DNA of 64,000 nucleotides from Hysterium pulicare CBS 123377 (taxonomy: Eukaryota > Ascomycota > Dothideomycetes > Hysteriales > Hysteriaceae). The position numbers and the translations under genes are program-made. Below the pieces are notes generated by a model, which saw nothing but the letters and a program-made list of their open reading frames with translations, did not search any database and was not told the origin of the DNA. Location of the stretch: the NCBI GenBank assembly GCA_000467715.1, contig AJFK01000278.1, forward strand, positions 53,494 through 117,493, given 5' to 3'. Below are positions 44,282 through 55,778 of this stretch, piece after piece. Within the stretch, counting starts at the first letter, position 1, and each line of letters begins with the position of its first letter.

Positions 44282-46257
44282 ATGGGAATTGAGTATGCCT
44301 TGGTGTAAGCTTCCCAGCCAGCTCTTATGTACCAGATAGTCTAACAGCATCCAGACACATCAAGTATACCATACCTCCCGCCATACTTCTCACCCTCCTT
44401 TACAGACCCCTTTTTAGGAGAATTGATGCATACAAAGTCGGGTTTCTGGTCCTGATCGCCGTGATTTCTACAATCCCATGGGATTCGTACCTAATTCGTA
44501 ATCGCATATGGACATATCCTACCCATGTAATCGTCGGCCCCAAGCTGTTCGATATCCCAGCCGAAGAACTCTTCTTCTTTGTGATCCAGACATACAATGC
44601 ATCATTGCTATACCTCATCTTGAGCAAAGCGACCTTCCAACCTTCCTCCCTGCGGGCTGAAAGACCTCAGAGCCACCCCAAAGGACCAGCGCATGTACAA
44701 TGGCGATTCTACAAGCTTCTCGGGCAATTGGTGTTTGCTTTCTTAATGAAGTCGGGGATTGGCATGATTAAGAATGGAGGGGAGCCTACTTACATGGGCC
44801 TCATATTCATTTGGGCGGCACCATTTCTGTTACTGCTTTGGTATGGAGCTTCTCGAACAAAATGTGCGCTTAGTCTAATAGTAGACAGGAGTCTTGCATA
44901 TCAATTCATAATTGGTCTTCCACTTTCAAATACTGTGATACCCATATTTGTACCCACACTGTACCTCTGGATAGTCGATACATTTGCGCTTAGACGAGGC
45001 ACATGGGTCATCAAAAACGGGACAAAATTGGGATTTCATGTTTGGGATGGACTTGAAATAGAGTAAGCCATAATCACCATCATCTGAGAGAAGTACTAAT
45101 ATGGCTAGGGAAGCAGTATTCTTCCTCTTAACCAACACCTTGATTGTCTTCGGTCAGGTTGCATTCGATAATGCTCTCGCCATCATCTATGCCTTCCCTA
45201 ATCTCTTCCCAACTTCGGCCGCTTTGCCATCACCGCTATTGCTTGTCCGCGCATTACTGAAGCCTGCTGCCGACTACGATGAGGAAAGGATTCGCGGATT
45301 CAACGACGCAGTGAACAGGCTGAAAAAAAAGAGTCGGAGTTTCTACTTGGCCAGCTCTACATTCAAAGGAAAACTACGCATGGACCTGTTACTCCTGTAT
45401 GAATCATTTCAACTGTTTCTCTGCTGGATCTCCTGACTTTACACAGATACTCTTTCTGTCGAGTGGGCGATGATTTGGTAGACAATGCATCTTCAGAGGT
45501 TGAGGCACGGAATTGGATCACCAGCCTCCGCAAATTCCTCAACCTCGCCTACAATCGTACCAAAGGCGACGTAGCAATACGAAAATATATTAGGACGGAA
45601 TTTCCCTCAGATGTGCATTCTGCACTCTTCCAGCTGCCAACCGAACGCCTCTCTTTCCAAACATTGAATGATCTCCTGACAGGATTTGTCACAGATCTCG
45701 ATTTCTCCAAGCAGGAAGGTTGGAGTCATCCTATCAGAACGGAGTCCGATTTAGAAATATATGCCAGCCGAGTGGCAGGGACGGTGGCCCAAATGTGCAT
45801 CGAACTCATCTTTCATGATTGCCCCACTACAATGTCTAGTAATGCGAAACAACGCTTGCTGAGGGCCGGTAACGGCATGGGCATAGCTCTACAATACGTG
45901 AATATTGCAAGAGACATCGCCGTTGACGCGAAGATGGATCGCATCTACCTCCCTTCAACCTGGCTGGACGAAGTCGGTCTGACATACAATGCCGTACTTA
46001 AGAATCCTCACGGTTCCCGAATCGAAGGACTACGGTCGCGGCTTCTAGACAAGGCATTTGCTTTGTATGAAAATGCTCGTGGTGCGATCGAGGATCTCCC
46101 GAGGGACGCCAGAGCACCAATTCGAGTTGCGGTAGAGAGCTATATGGAGATCGGACGTGTGCTTAGACAAGAAGGGTATCAGGTGAAGGCTGGGAAAGCT
46201 ACTGTGCCGGTGTTGAGGAGGTTGAGAGTTGCTTGGCGGGCGCTGAATGGAAGCTGA
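44282..46257 (+). CDS. carRA: Bifunctional lycopene cyclase/phytoene synthase
   Basis: Two-domain membrane enzyme of fungal carotenoid synthesis (AL-2 of Neurospora, CarRA of Fusarium). It joins two geranylgeranyl diphosphates to phytoene and later cyclises lycopene. Exons 44282..44304, 44355..45062, 45109..45396 and 45447..46257 give 609 residues, close to the known 602. The cyclase half (residues 1-230) has IPWDSYLIRNRIWTYP, VGPKLFDIPAEELFFFVIQT and the matching second CarR repeat TWVIKNGTKLG...IEEAVFFLLTN. The synthase half has the two Asp-rich substrate motifs VGDDLVDNAS and ARDIAVDAKMDRIYLP. The 23-nt first exon (MGIEYALV) is supported by the join ALVHIKYTIPP, which matches the family. 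It is divergent from carX and followed by carB in the same direction. Confidence 0.95.
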
Positions 46258-46683
46258 TGTTAAAAAGGAGCTCGAATTGATACGTCGGACCTTATTTCTA
46301 CTAAACATATTAAATATCATACATGAAGGATTTTCCACCATGGTGCTGAACTCATTGGTTCCAACGGAGATTCACAGCTTAGCCCGCGTAAATGGTGGTC
46401 TTCGCTAACCTTTTCTGAGATTTGCAATTCGTGTCTATACGCTGAGAACTGGACAGGTGATGATTCAAGTTGAGTTCTGCCAGGTACAACATATCAATAC
46501 CGTGATTTCTCCCTTGAAGACTTCAGCAACCAATCACCCTATATACCAAAATAGGCAATGGGCTTTAGCCCTGTAAAGCTAACTGCACGTCATGACTCGT
46601 AGACCTTGCCCAGGCTTGCCAGGTTACACCTCAACCTTCAACGTGTTGACATCTGCAAATTTCCAGACAATTCGACGCAAGAT
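46258..46683. other. Spacer between carRA and carB
   Basis: 426 bp with no gene; holds the carRA 3' flank and the carB promoter. Confidence 0.5.
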
Positions 46684-48946
46684 ATGGCGAGCCAGAAGCA
46701 GACGCAAAAGCAGAAAACCGCTATTGTAGTAGGAGCTGGCGTTGGTGGCGTGGCTACCGCTGCACGGCTTGCCAAGGCGGGGTTTCAGGTCACCGTCGTT
46801 GAGAAGAATGGGTTTGTGGGGGGACGGTGTAGTTTGATTGAGAGGGAGGGATATGTACGTATGGTCTTTTATTCTTCTTTTCTCATCTTCCCCTTCATGT
46901 CTGATTCCATACAATTTCTTCGTGATCTTTTCTTTTCAAAATAAGATTTGTTACTCAAAGATTGCCTTCTATAAACTCCATCAGGCCCCCAACTCACATA
47001 CAATTTCTTCTTCCAAATGCTCCAATACGACTATACAAATATCCACTTTCGCCATTATGCCCCTCATTTATCTCACTGATAAATTCTCCAGAGATTTGAC
47101 CAAGGCCCCTCCCTCCTCCTACTACCCCATCTCTTCGAAGAAGCCTTCCACGATCTAGACACCAGCCTCGAGAACGAAGGCATCGAGCTACGAAAATGCG
47201 AACCCAACTACAACATGTACTTCAGCGACGGCACTCGCTTCAAGCTTTCCACCGACCTCTCGCAAATGAAAGCCGAGATCGAGAAATGGGAAGGCAAGGA
47301 CGGATTCGAGCGCTACCTCTCCTTCCTACAAGAATCGCATCGGCATTACGAGATCAGTGTAACGCACGTCCTGAAGAAGAACTTCACGAGCTTGCTCAGT
47401 ATGGCGAGGCCGAGTTTTGTGCGGAATATGGTGAGGTTGCATCCTTTTGAGAGTATTTATAGTAGGGCGAGTAAGTATTTTAGGACGGAGAGGTTGAGGC
47501 GGGTTTTCACGTTTGCTAGTATGTATATGGGGATGAGTCCGTGTAAGTAAGGTCCAGGTACAAAGTCTATGTCCCTGTCTTTGTATTTTTCCCTTATATG
47601 TTCATTACCCACAACATACTCAAGTGGTATTTGAAGAACACTATAAGTAGAAGCATCAAGCGGGTTCTGGCAGAACCAAACCCTCTTTTTGAAGTTCATG
47701 CTAATCGTACTCCCACCATTAGTCGACGCGCCAGGGACGTATAGTCTTTTGCAGTATACGGAGTTGGCGGAGGGGATCTGGTATCCGGTGGGAGGATTCA
47801 ATCGGGTATGTATGAGTATCCCCTTAACTCAACTCCATACCATTCCTCTCTCCTTCCCGATCCACCACTATCCATACTAGAACGTGCCCCTGGCTCTCAT
47901 TACTAATGACCTAACAGATCCCCTCTAAACTCGCCGAAATCAGCGAACGCAACGGCGTAGAATACCACCTCTCAACCCCAATCTCCCAGATCCTGCTCTC
48001 CCCAGACAGCACCCGTGCAACCGGCGTGCAGCTCACCAACGGTGAAACCCTGACCGCGGACATCATCATCTGCAATGCTGATCTCGTCTACGCTTACATC
48101 AATCTCCTTCCACCATCCCCCTATGCCACCTCCCTCACCAAGCGCAAAGCCTCCTGCTCCAGCATATCCTTCTACTGGGCGCTCTCAAAACGCGTGCCCG
48201 AACTAGACGCACACAACATATTCCTCGCCGACCAATACCGCGAAAGCTTCGACTCGATATTCAAAAAGCATCAGATACCCTCGGATCCGAGTTTCTACGT
48301 CAACGTCCCCAGTCGAATCGACCCCTCCGCCGCACCAGAAGGTCGCGATGCTATCGTAGTCCTCGTCCCGGTTGGCCATCTCCTTTCCTCTGAGTCGTCA
48401 GTCCATCATGGCACACCATCAACGCCCGGCCTCACTCAAAACTGGTCAGAAATGACATCCCACGCCCGAACCACCGTTCTCCGCACCATACACTCCCGCA
48501 CGGGGATCGATCTCGCGCCTTTAATCATCCACGAAAGTATAAACACGCCGACGACCTGGCGCGATACGTTCAATCTCGATAGGGGTGCTATACTAGGCCT
48601 CAGCCATTCTTTCTTCAACGTACTGAGTTTTAGACCTCGCACGAAGCATGCGAGTGTTCGGGGATTGTATTTTGTCGGCGCGAGTACGCAGCCGGGGACT
48701 GGGGTGCCGATTGTGCTTGCGGGGAGTAAGATCGTGGCTGAGCAGGTGCTGAGGGATCAGGGGATGGATGTGCCTTGGGGGAGTGGGGAACATGTAATTA
48801 GCGGGAGCGGGGACGGGATTGACAAGGTGCAGGTTGGGCCGGTGTTAAGTTGGATTCACTGGGTTGTGGTTTTGGTTTTGGGAGTGCTTGGGATGGTTCT
48901 TGGGGGGTGGGATTGGAGAGAGAGGAAGTTTGTGGGGGATTGGTAA
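46684..48946 (+). CDS. carB: Phytoene desaturase
   Basis: FAD enzyme that introduces the double bonds turning phytoene into lycopene and further (AL-1/CarB). Exons 46684..46854, 47092..47542, 47723..47805 and 47918..48946 give 577 residues. The N-terminal dinucleotide fold is AIVVGAGVGGVATAARLAKAG with VVEKNGFVGGRCSL. After the first intron comes RFDQGPSLLLLPHLFEE, then YMGMSPFDAPGTYSLLQYTE, with EGIWYPVGGFNR. The C-terminal FAD motif is RGLYFVGASTQPGTGVPIVL with AGSKIVAEQ. It ends with a membrane anchor (WIHWVVVLVLGVLGMVLGG). Introns are long for this window (237, 180 and 112 nt), and the first could hide a tiny exon, though the joined sequence REGYRFDQGPS is already normal. Confidence 0.93.
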
Positions 48947-50113
48947 GGGGAGGGTGGAGATAGGGCAAGAGGGTGTCTGGAATAAGATGGAGATATTTGT
49001 GCTAGATATAGGAGTTTAGGCTTACTAGCTATAAGCGATTGCTATTGTTGGCGAGGCATTGAGTACAATATTCCCTAATAAAGACATAGAAGGTCTTATA
49101 TCGGGTTCTCGTGTAAAAATGCAAACCGTGGGTCGTTAGAAGTAATGGAGTCGTATTGGAGATAAGTGAGTGTCCAAATCCGCAGCTTTATTAGATGAAT
49201 GGTTGAGGTTTGAGTATGAGGACATTTTCTATCATGACGTCACGGGTATCCAACATAAAAGATCATACGTATTGAGCTCTGTGTACCTTTGCTTCAATAG
49301 TCATTATCAGTCTGGACGAAGCGCAGAAAGCGCAATGATGTAGTACGAGGGAATACGATCGGATTAAGACAAGCTTTGGTAGGAATGACATTGATGGTTT
49401 GGTGCCTAGGAATACGATCCTCTCGCCGCATATCTCGACGTCCATATATCTATATTCTATACTCTCGATCCTACGTCTATGCAACTCCTATCCTGATATC
49501 CGAACACCCGGCAACCCTCATATAGCGTTCTTTTTCAGCCCCTGAAAGCACGGTCCCTGCCGAGACGCTAGGTGACTTCAAGATCGGTCGAACTCCATGT
49601 TTCGACTTCGCACACCTCGACCATCTCTAATTTCCCTCTCGTGATACGAAGCGCGACGCTGAAATCCGAATCAAAGTACTTGGCTAAGCTTTTTCAAGGT
49701 TAAGCGTAAACAGCCTGTGGTGCTGCCAAAGTTAGGCCCTGGTTAGGGGGATCCGATATGCGGCATGGTAATTTCTCCTGCGCAAGGGTTGAAACGAACG
49801 AAGGATTCCTCTTGACTACTCAGAGCGAACGCGATGGAATGATTGAAGGGGGTTGAATCAAGATCCTCAAGGTAAAGTGACTGTTTTGGATAGCGGTACG
49901 AATACGAGGTGCTTCATAAGAAGTAGGCGGGCAGCTGCTTTTCTATCGTTTCTCCTATTTCTGCTCTTCCTTCAGTCAGTCGCTCACTCATCATTCATTC
50001 ATTTCCAATCTGAATTATCTACCCTCTTTCTTCTCATACCAGTAAACTTAATAAGACAGTCTGCCAACCAACCGCAACCTCCTCTTAATCTCAACTAAAC
50101 AAACACCACCAAA
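48947..50113. other. Intergenic, 3' flank of carB
   Basis: 1.17 kb without a recognisable gene. Pyrimidine-rich stretch at about 49930-50010 probably belongs to the 5' leader of the next gene. Confidence 0.5.
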
Positions 50114-50722
50114 ATGCATTCCACCACTCTTCTTCTCCCCATCCTCTCCCTCTCCACCTTCGCCACAGCCGCAACCCACCCGGCTCGCCAGTTCTCCTTC
50201 CCCCAAAACCAGAATGCTCGCATCCTCCCCCGCACCTCCATCGACCCCACGATAGTCTGCGGCAGTTCGTATGTCGACTGTAACAATGGGTGGTGCTGTT
50301 CGTCTGGGGAAACCTGCGGTATGCTGAACAGCGTGCCCGTGTGCAACGACCCCACAAACACAGAGGGCATTCCGGATGCTGCGATGCCGTTCTCGAATCT
50401 GGAGAGTATTAGTGCTAGTCTGTTTTCTGTATTGGGGCATGAGACCGCGAGTGATGGGGGTGCGGCACAGACTACGGCTGCAGGTGCTGCGCAGACTAGT
50501 GCGAGTGGGAGTGCGAGTGCGAAGACAACGAGTGCCAGTAGCCAGACCAGTGGTACTAAGCAGACGGCGGCGACAACGTCGAGTACGGGTTCTGCGGCGG
50601 CGCAGTCTACCGGTGCGGCGGCTGCTCTTGGACCGGCGAGTTTCGGCGCGGGATTTGTGGGCGTGTTTGCTGTTTGGGCTGCGGCTGGGCTCGGGGGCAT
50701 GGGATGGTTCTTGATGGCTTAG
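50114..50722 (+). CDS. Small secreted Cys-containing protein, probable GPI anchor
   Basis: Intron-free, 202 residues. The signal peptide is MHSTTLLLPILSLSTFATAA. A short Cys-rich part (about residues 48-78: VCGSSYVDCNNGWCCSSGETC) has eight Cys in a pattern like other fungal cell-wall proteins. Then comes an Ala/Thr/Ser-rich stalk (about 115-175) likely to be O-glycosylated, and a C-terminal hydrophobic tail (GAGFVGVFAVWAAAGLGGMGWFLMA) that suits GPI attachment. GPI2 in this window is part of the machinery for such anchors, with no other link implied. Function unknown. Confidence 0.8.
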   Translation: MHSTTLLLPILSLSTFATAATHPARQFSFPQNQNARILPRTSIDPTIVCGSSYVDCNNGWCCSSGETCGMLNSVPVCNDPTNTEGIPDAAMPFSNLESISASLFSVLGHETASDGGAAQTTAAGAAQTSASGSASAKTTSASSQTSGTKQTAATTSSTGSAAAQSTGAAAALGPASFGAGFVGVFAVWAAAGLGGMGWFLMA

Positions 50723-51406
50723 AAAATTTGTGGACGAGGATAATTCTGGGACTGAAAGATCGCGGGGGAGCTTCAATGGACGAGGGACATCTACTGAAAA
50801 GAAGAAATATTACAAAATTGGCATCGCTGGTTGTGTGACTGAAGTGATGGTGGAGGTGAAAGTAGAGGTAGAGAATAGGTCCGGTAATTCTTCTTTGATA
50901 TCCTCGTCACATATCATAATCCAAATCATCATGGTCTTCTCATCTGATAGTCCACATTTCTGTTGTTCAGTGCACCCGATGAAGCGTATTTAGAGATATC
51001 GGTTTGTTTGTATGTAACTATCATTTCCCTCTCACCTGTCGTCTCATTCTTGCACGCTGATAGGATCTGAGATGACATCATACATCGTGCGTTGCCATGT
51101 CGTCCCAAAGCTGATCACATGACCTATCGACCAACCCTTTCACCAACACCTGATATCGCACACCCCACCAAAACAAACAACACGTCCGCTTCGCATCTGG
51201 GATTTCTGAGTAAAAGGTTCAAGGTGTTTGGAGACCTGTCTCTGACATTGAGACGTCACTAACACATCAATTCGGACAAGGGATCCCAACAATCTTGAAG
51301 TAAGTCCTCTATCGTCCCCATGTTTTGTTTATTTACAAGATATCTTCGCAGCCTCACTTACGTCTTTTCGAGAACTCCATACTTTTCGCTTCGTAAAAGC
51401 AAGAAA
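50723..51406. other. Intergenic and 5' leader
   Basis: No gene seen. An in-frame upstream ATG at 51320 would add 29 residues to the next protein but has a poor context. Confidence 0.45.
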
Positions 51407-52657
51407 ATGGCACCCCAGTCGCCTCAAAAGTCAACCCCAAAACCTACCCTGTCAACCGCCGATCTTGTACAATCGATGTTTGGAACCCAGACCTCGAACC
51501 GGTTGGATGCGCCTATCAGCGAAAGTTTCGATGTCCCTGCCTTGTCTCCGATTACTTTGCCTGTGAACTCCGCGGTCAAAGAGAAAGATACGAGGACGAA
51601 CAGTGTGGTTTTCGGCGAGAGCACTATGAAGAAAGCGAGCGAGTCTTCCGTCAGGCTGCTCGCTGCCATTCCCGACGATGCCACCTCGAGTCCGACAACG
51701 CATGAGGAAAGTGTTAAGAACTTTATGCGCGAGTTGAGTGTTAGTGGAGACGAGGTTGGCGAGACTTTCAATGAAGCCGTCCGTGAAGAGGTTACTCAGA
51801 AGAAGAGTGTTGCGAGTCTTCCCATCTCTCCCAAACACAAAGTCATTTCGGACAATTCCAACGAAGCCGCTCGCCAAACTCTCCCTCCTTCCACCAAGCC
51901 CGTTCTAGGTTTGTCCGTACCAACCAAGCCCGTCGGTGAGCGCAGTGCGAAAGCCGAGAGAGATAAGGCTATTGGCTTCACCACCCATAGCAAGTCCCCC
52001 GAAAGGACAACTGCCACTTACAGAGCATCCGAATACAACCCACCTGAGCTCCATCCTCCAAAGAAGTTCCAGCCTCGCCCAGCCTCGCCCACAGATGATG
52101 AATATGTTGCTATGAAGACGTTTGCACACGAGATCTGGGAGTCCATACCTGAGCGGGAGAAACATAAAGAACTCGAGCACAACCCGACAGCGTTTAAAAT
52201 CAATCAAGAGAAAGCTTGGGAGAGGTTTACTTCACAGTTACGCGCTCCCACTCAGCAAGCCAAAGAGCGTTCGCGCGAAGATAGAACTCTCTGGGAAGCC
52301 GATATCGAGGGTCTGAATGAGGAAGAGGTGAAGAAACTCATCAAGGACAAAGAGGAAGAGTATGTGAATGCACAGCTGGAAAGTTTCCGCGAAGAGGAGA
52401 GGAAGGAGTTTGCGAAGGGCAAACAACCTGTGATTGGAGGGGTCGAGGAAGTCAAGAAGACGATCGTGGAGGAGCCATTTGAGGATGAGGATGATTTCTG
52501 GGCTGAGAGCCCCGAAGGCTCAGATGGTGCTTCTTTCTCAGTTGATGATGACGATGAGGATGACTCGAATGCAGAAGAACGGATAGAAGAGGATATAGTT
52601 GAGCCAGAGGAGGGCGGCAAGAAGAAGGCCGTTCAGAAGGCAAACGAGGAGTCCTAG
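51407..52657 (+). CDS. Disordered acidic protein, unknown function
   Basis: Intron-free, 416 residues from the ATG in AAGAAAATGGCACC, which has a far better start context than the upstream in-frame ATG at 51320. The N-terminal half is Ser/Thr/Pro-rich with repeated SP and TP sites (possible kinase sites). A helical segment at about 225-340 (DDEYVAMKTFAHEIWESIPE, then EEEVKKLIKDKEEEYVNAQL) has coiled-coil character. The C-terminus is very acidic with a DDDDEDDSNAEE run and ends in a basic tail. No recognised domain. The low-complexity coding strand creates long antisense frames, which I do not call. Confidence 0.7.
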   Translation: MAPQSPQKSTPKPTLSTADLVQSMFGTQTSNRLDAPISESFDVPALSPITLPVNSAVKEKDTRTNSVVFGESTMKKASESSVRLLAAIPDDATSSPTTHEESVKNFMRELSVSGDEVGETFNEAVREEVTQKKSVASLPISPKHKVISDNSNEAARQTLPPSTKPVLGLSVPTKPVGERSAKAERDKAIGFTTHSKSPERTTATYRASEYNPPELHPPKKFQPRPASPTDDEYVAMKTFAHEIWESIPEREKHKELEHNPTAFKINQEKAWERFTSQLRAPTQQAKERSREDRTLWEADIEGLNEEEVKKLIKDKEEEYVNAQLESFREEERKEFAKGKQPVIGGVEEVKKTIVEEPFEDEDDFWAESPEGSDGASFSVDDDDEDDSNAEERIEEDIVEPEEGGKKKAVQKANEES

Positions 52658-53519
52658 ATAGACGCCGAAATCTCCTCGTACAGTCGCGTATGCCCTTTAC
52701 CGACGTTTTCCACTTTACACCACGCTATTGTTTGGTCAAGAAAGCGGATTATCTCATGGTGCTTTGTACAATTAGCTTTATGTTGTTTCCGACGAGGAGG
52801 ATAACAGCTCTACATGGCCTTCAATATGCTAGGACTTCTGTTCCTGGAAAGTTAGAGTGTTCAAAGCATGGTGAATCCTTTCGGTATCGAATCAAATGTT
52901 TCGTGCAGCTGTACTTATTCCTTTAAGCCCGGAAGTTTGTATCAATGAATTCCTAGCATGCAGCATCTCGCAAAAGAGCATTTGAACAGCAAGAAAGCGA
53001 CATGTGTTCGATTTCCTTTGCCGAATAACTTGTCTCCCCCCCGCTATTCTACACGTCTCAAATAATCCTTCACGAAACCTAACAATAGGACATCATGCTT
53101 CAAAAACATTGTTTGTTGTTCCGCACCTACAAGGTATAAATCCTCCCTGCTAAGCTTCCTCCGGCTTGCCCGGATGAGGAAACGAAGTAGGCAGTTAAAT
53201 CCTTTACGGCATCGATCGCCATCACAGCCTCCGCCGATCGGTCTATGATTGGTCGTAGCTTTACTTGTCGTCGTAAAAAGGTTACAACAACCAGGCGTCC
53301 CACTTGCGGAATTCTGCCGACAAGGCAGACGTTTGTTTCATCCTGAAGTGGGCGCAGCAAGAACGAGGCATATATAGACATCCGGACATCCGACACAACA
53401 CAACACAACATGACAATATAGCTCGCAATTCCAACTTCAGTCACGTTAACGTCAAAACCTGGCGTATGAAAAATCAATTCATCATATAATCTGCTTCCAT
53501 CTGGGCAAATATCATCAAC
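52658..53519. other. Intergenic
   Basis: No gene that I can support; short frames at 52690-52926 and 53127-53567 lack family features. Confidence 0.45.
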
Positions 53520-54277
53520 ATGTCCAATTCTTCCAAAGCTCCCGCAGGCAGAGCTCCTCCCTCCCAAAGCAATCGCGACCCGGAATCCGCGCCACTGATT
53601 CGAAACGATGATTTAGACTTCGGTTCAGCATGGTTGATGAAAGGGGAGCATAACTATGCTCTCCACGCGCCGCGGATCCTCCTTCGCCTAGGAATCTCCG
53701 TTCTCCTCGTTCTCAATGTTATCGTCCTGCTTGTCATCAACATGGTGAGATGTGGTGGGCGGTGTGGATGGAGTGTCCCTATTGCTACCATCGTATGAAC
53801 TCTCCCTTTCCTTCCTCACAACTTTGACGACTCTTGATGGTTTGAGTTTCCTTCCCGAAGGCTGATGTTTGCGTTTGTTAGACTCCTATCGCCTTTTTAT
53901 GGAATATGACGGAATTCGTTGCGTTTTTCGCTACTGGAGCCGGCATCCAACCCATCGTGCATGCGATACTTGATTTTGTAATGTTCATCGCGCTGATCGT
54001 GGGTGGGGCCAAGGATATCAGAACTGGGGGCTGGTATGCAGAGCATTTGAAGGCGATCGGCGGTGTGGAGATCGTCATTGGGTGAGTTTAAACCATCCTG
54101 TGCCTTTTAGTGAGGGACATCGTTGTGCATTGCTTGATGGAGCATTGGCAGAACATGAGAGAAAATGAAAAAGGCTGACTGAACTGACACAACAGGATCC
54201 TTTACTTGCCACTGTGCATCATGGGGGCTTTAGCTTATCAGCATTGGCGCGTGGAGCAGTCGAGAATTCGACTATGA
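53520..54277 (+). CDS. Small four-helix membrane protein, unknown
   Basis: Exons 53520..53792, 53882..54081 and 54196..54277 give 184 residues. After a polar N-terminus come four hydrophobic helices: APRILLRLGISVLLVLNVIV, then FLWNMTEFVAFFATGAG, then IVHAILDFVMFIALIVGG, and VEIVIGILYLPLCIMGALAY across the last splice. The layout recalls fungal MARVEL-like proteins, but I see no defining motif. The donor of the first intron could also be the GTGAGA at 53743, which would drop 17 residues (VRCGGRCGWSVPIATI region). A basic tail EQSRIRL follows the last helix. Confidence 0.65.
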
Positions 54278-54734
54278 AAGCAACGTGCAGCGAGGACGGG
54301 TGTTAGAATTGTCCTCCGGTTTTGGTTGATGTGCTCTCATTCATATCTCAGTGGTGGTCACTCCTCCTTGGTCGAGCGGTGCGGCTAGCACCTTCTTTTC
54401 AATTTAACGTCTAATTTTCTAAGATTTTTTTTTACGTTAAGAGTACTGTACCTTCCTCGCGTTCATTGGGTCCAGAAGCTGCATGTAGTCAGTTGCAATT
54501 TGCGGAAGGATCGTTATTGTTATGCGTCCAACTCAGACTTACCTCAAATTTCCTGTCCAAATCCATCTAACCTCAACATCCACATCCACAACATAGTTGC
54601 GCTCGTTATCACATAGTTATTCAACATCTATTTTCACGTCAGCCTTTCAATTCGATCCATACTCACCGAAGCAATCGAACCATCCACTTCTCGCACTTCG
54701 CATCATTCGCTTCATCCCAATTTCTCAAGCCAAG
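54278..54734. other. Intergenic
   Basis: Contains a poly-T run (aagatttttttttacg) at about 54421-54435 in the 3' flank of the membrane protein gene. Nothing else notable. Confidence 0.45.
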
Positions 54735-55401
54735 ATGACTTCACCACACCCACCAACGGCAGCTTCTTCTCCAAACGAAGACCCAAAGCACGATCTAAGT
54801 CAGTACCGTTCTCCAATAACCACGGTCGCAGTCTCAGACCAATCTTCGAATCGTTCCGAAGTTTCCTCATTCTCTGAAGATGATTATTGCAGCGAAGAGA
54901 ATGAACACCGCGTCCGAAAATGGAGTGTCGTGAAAGATCGTTGGGACCAAGATCTCTCCCCACCAAAGTGCGCCCAGACGCTATCGCAACGCTCTTAGAC
55001 GAAAGGATTTGCTGACGAAAATGATCCGTATAGACACACCCCTCCAGAATTGCTTTCGGACATAGCTGTTGCTCGCATCATGCGACGCTGCAAAACTGTG
55101 CTGTCTAAACAGATACCCCGCCCATCCAGGTCGCCTGCAAGAGCGCCTTCGGGGCTGATGCCTTCCGGAAATCCATCTCCGGCTCCAGACCCAAGTTCGC
55201 AGTCCGGTGGTGGCGTCGATGAGGAGGACTCCGAATTTCTACCGTCAGATGATATGGACCCGTCCGTAGATGAACACCCCAAGTCCCAGAACTATGTTTT
55301 ACCAGGGGATACATGGCCCGACATACTACGAGGTGCATCTGGTTTCGCGGAACTCCACACGGAAGCAAAGAAAAGAAGGGTGGCAAAAGGAGAAGGTGAA
55401 T
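54735..55401 (+). pseudogene. Hypothetical gene, 5' part, with an in-frame stop
   Basis: An open frame from ATG 54735 runs to TAG at 54996-54998 and continues open in the same frame to a GTAAGT donor at 55402. Both halves look alike in composition (disordered, Ser/Pro/Glu-rich), for example HRVRKWSVVKDRWDQDLSPP before and FADENDPYRHTPPELLSDIA after. Either the TAG is a nonsense change, or a weak-site 69-nt intron (54930-54998, GTGAAA donor, CTCTTAG acceptor), which keeps the frame, removes it. The donor at 55402 shows that the gene continues beyond, perhaps to the block at 55779-56840. Function unknown. The call 'pseudogene' is provisional. Confidence 0.45.
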
Positions 55402-55778
55402 GTAAGTAAAAGCTACCCTGAATATGAAATGATTCATTAACGTGAAGTGATGGAGATTGGGATGATCATCCGTCACCCGCTGAGAAGGGCAACTATCTGG
55501 AGAAGGAACAAGGATGAGTCTATGTCCAAGGAGAGTTTCTCGGCCAGTCTTTCAGGCTTGTTTGGCAGTTGTTGGTTGTTTTTCGAAAAGTCGATCATGT
55601 GAGTGGTCGGCAAACGATTGGGTTCAGGTGAAACGTTCTTTACTGGATGGTTCTAGACAGTGTCGTTTGTCTCAGAAAGTCTGAGTTGCGCTGTAACTAG
55701 ATATAGCATATAGTGTCGTGGTCCATGAGGCTTGTATTCGTTCATAGCTGGATTCGTAAGTTTATCCTATCCTGACTT

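Noticed and set aside
50048-50776. 242-residue minus-strand frame
   Set aside because: Arg/Ser-rich antisense shadow of the GPI-anchored-type protein's low-complexity stalk.
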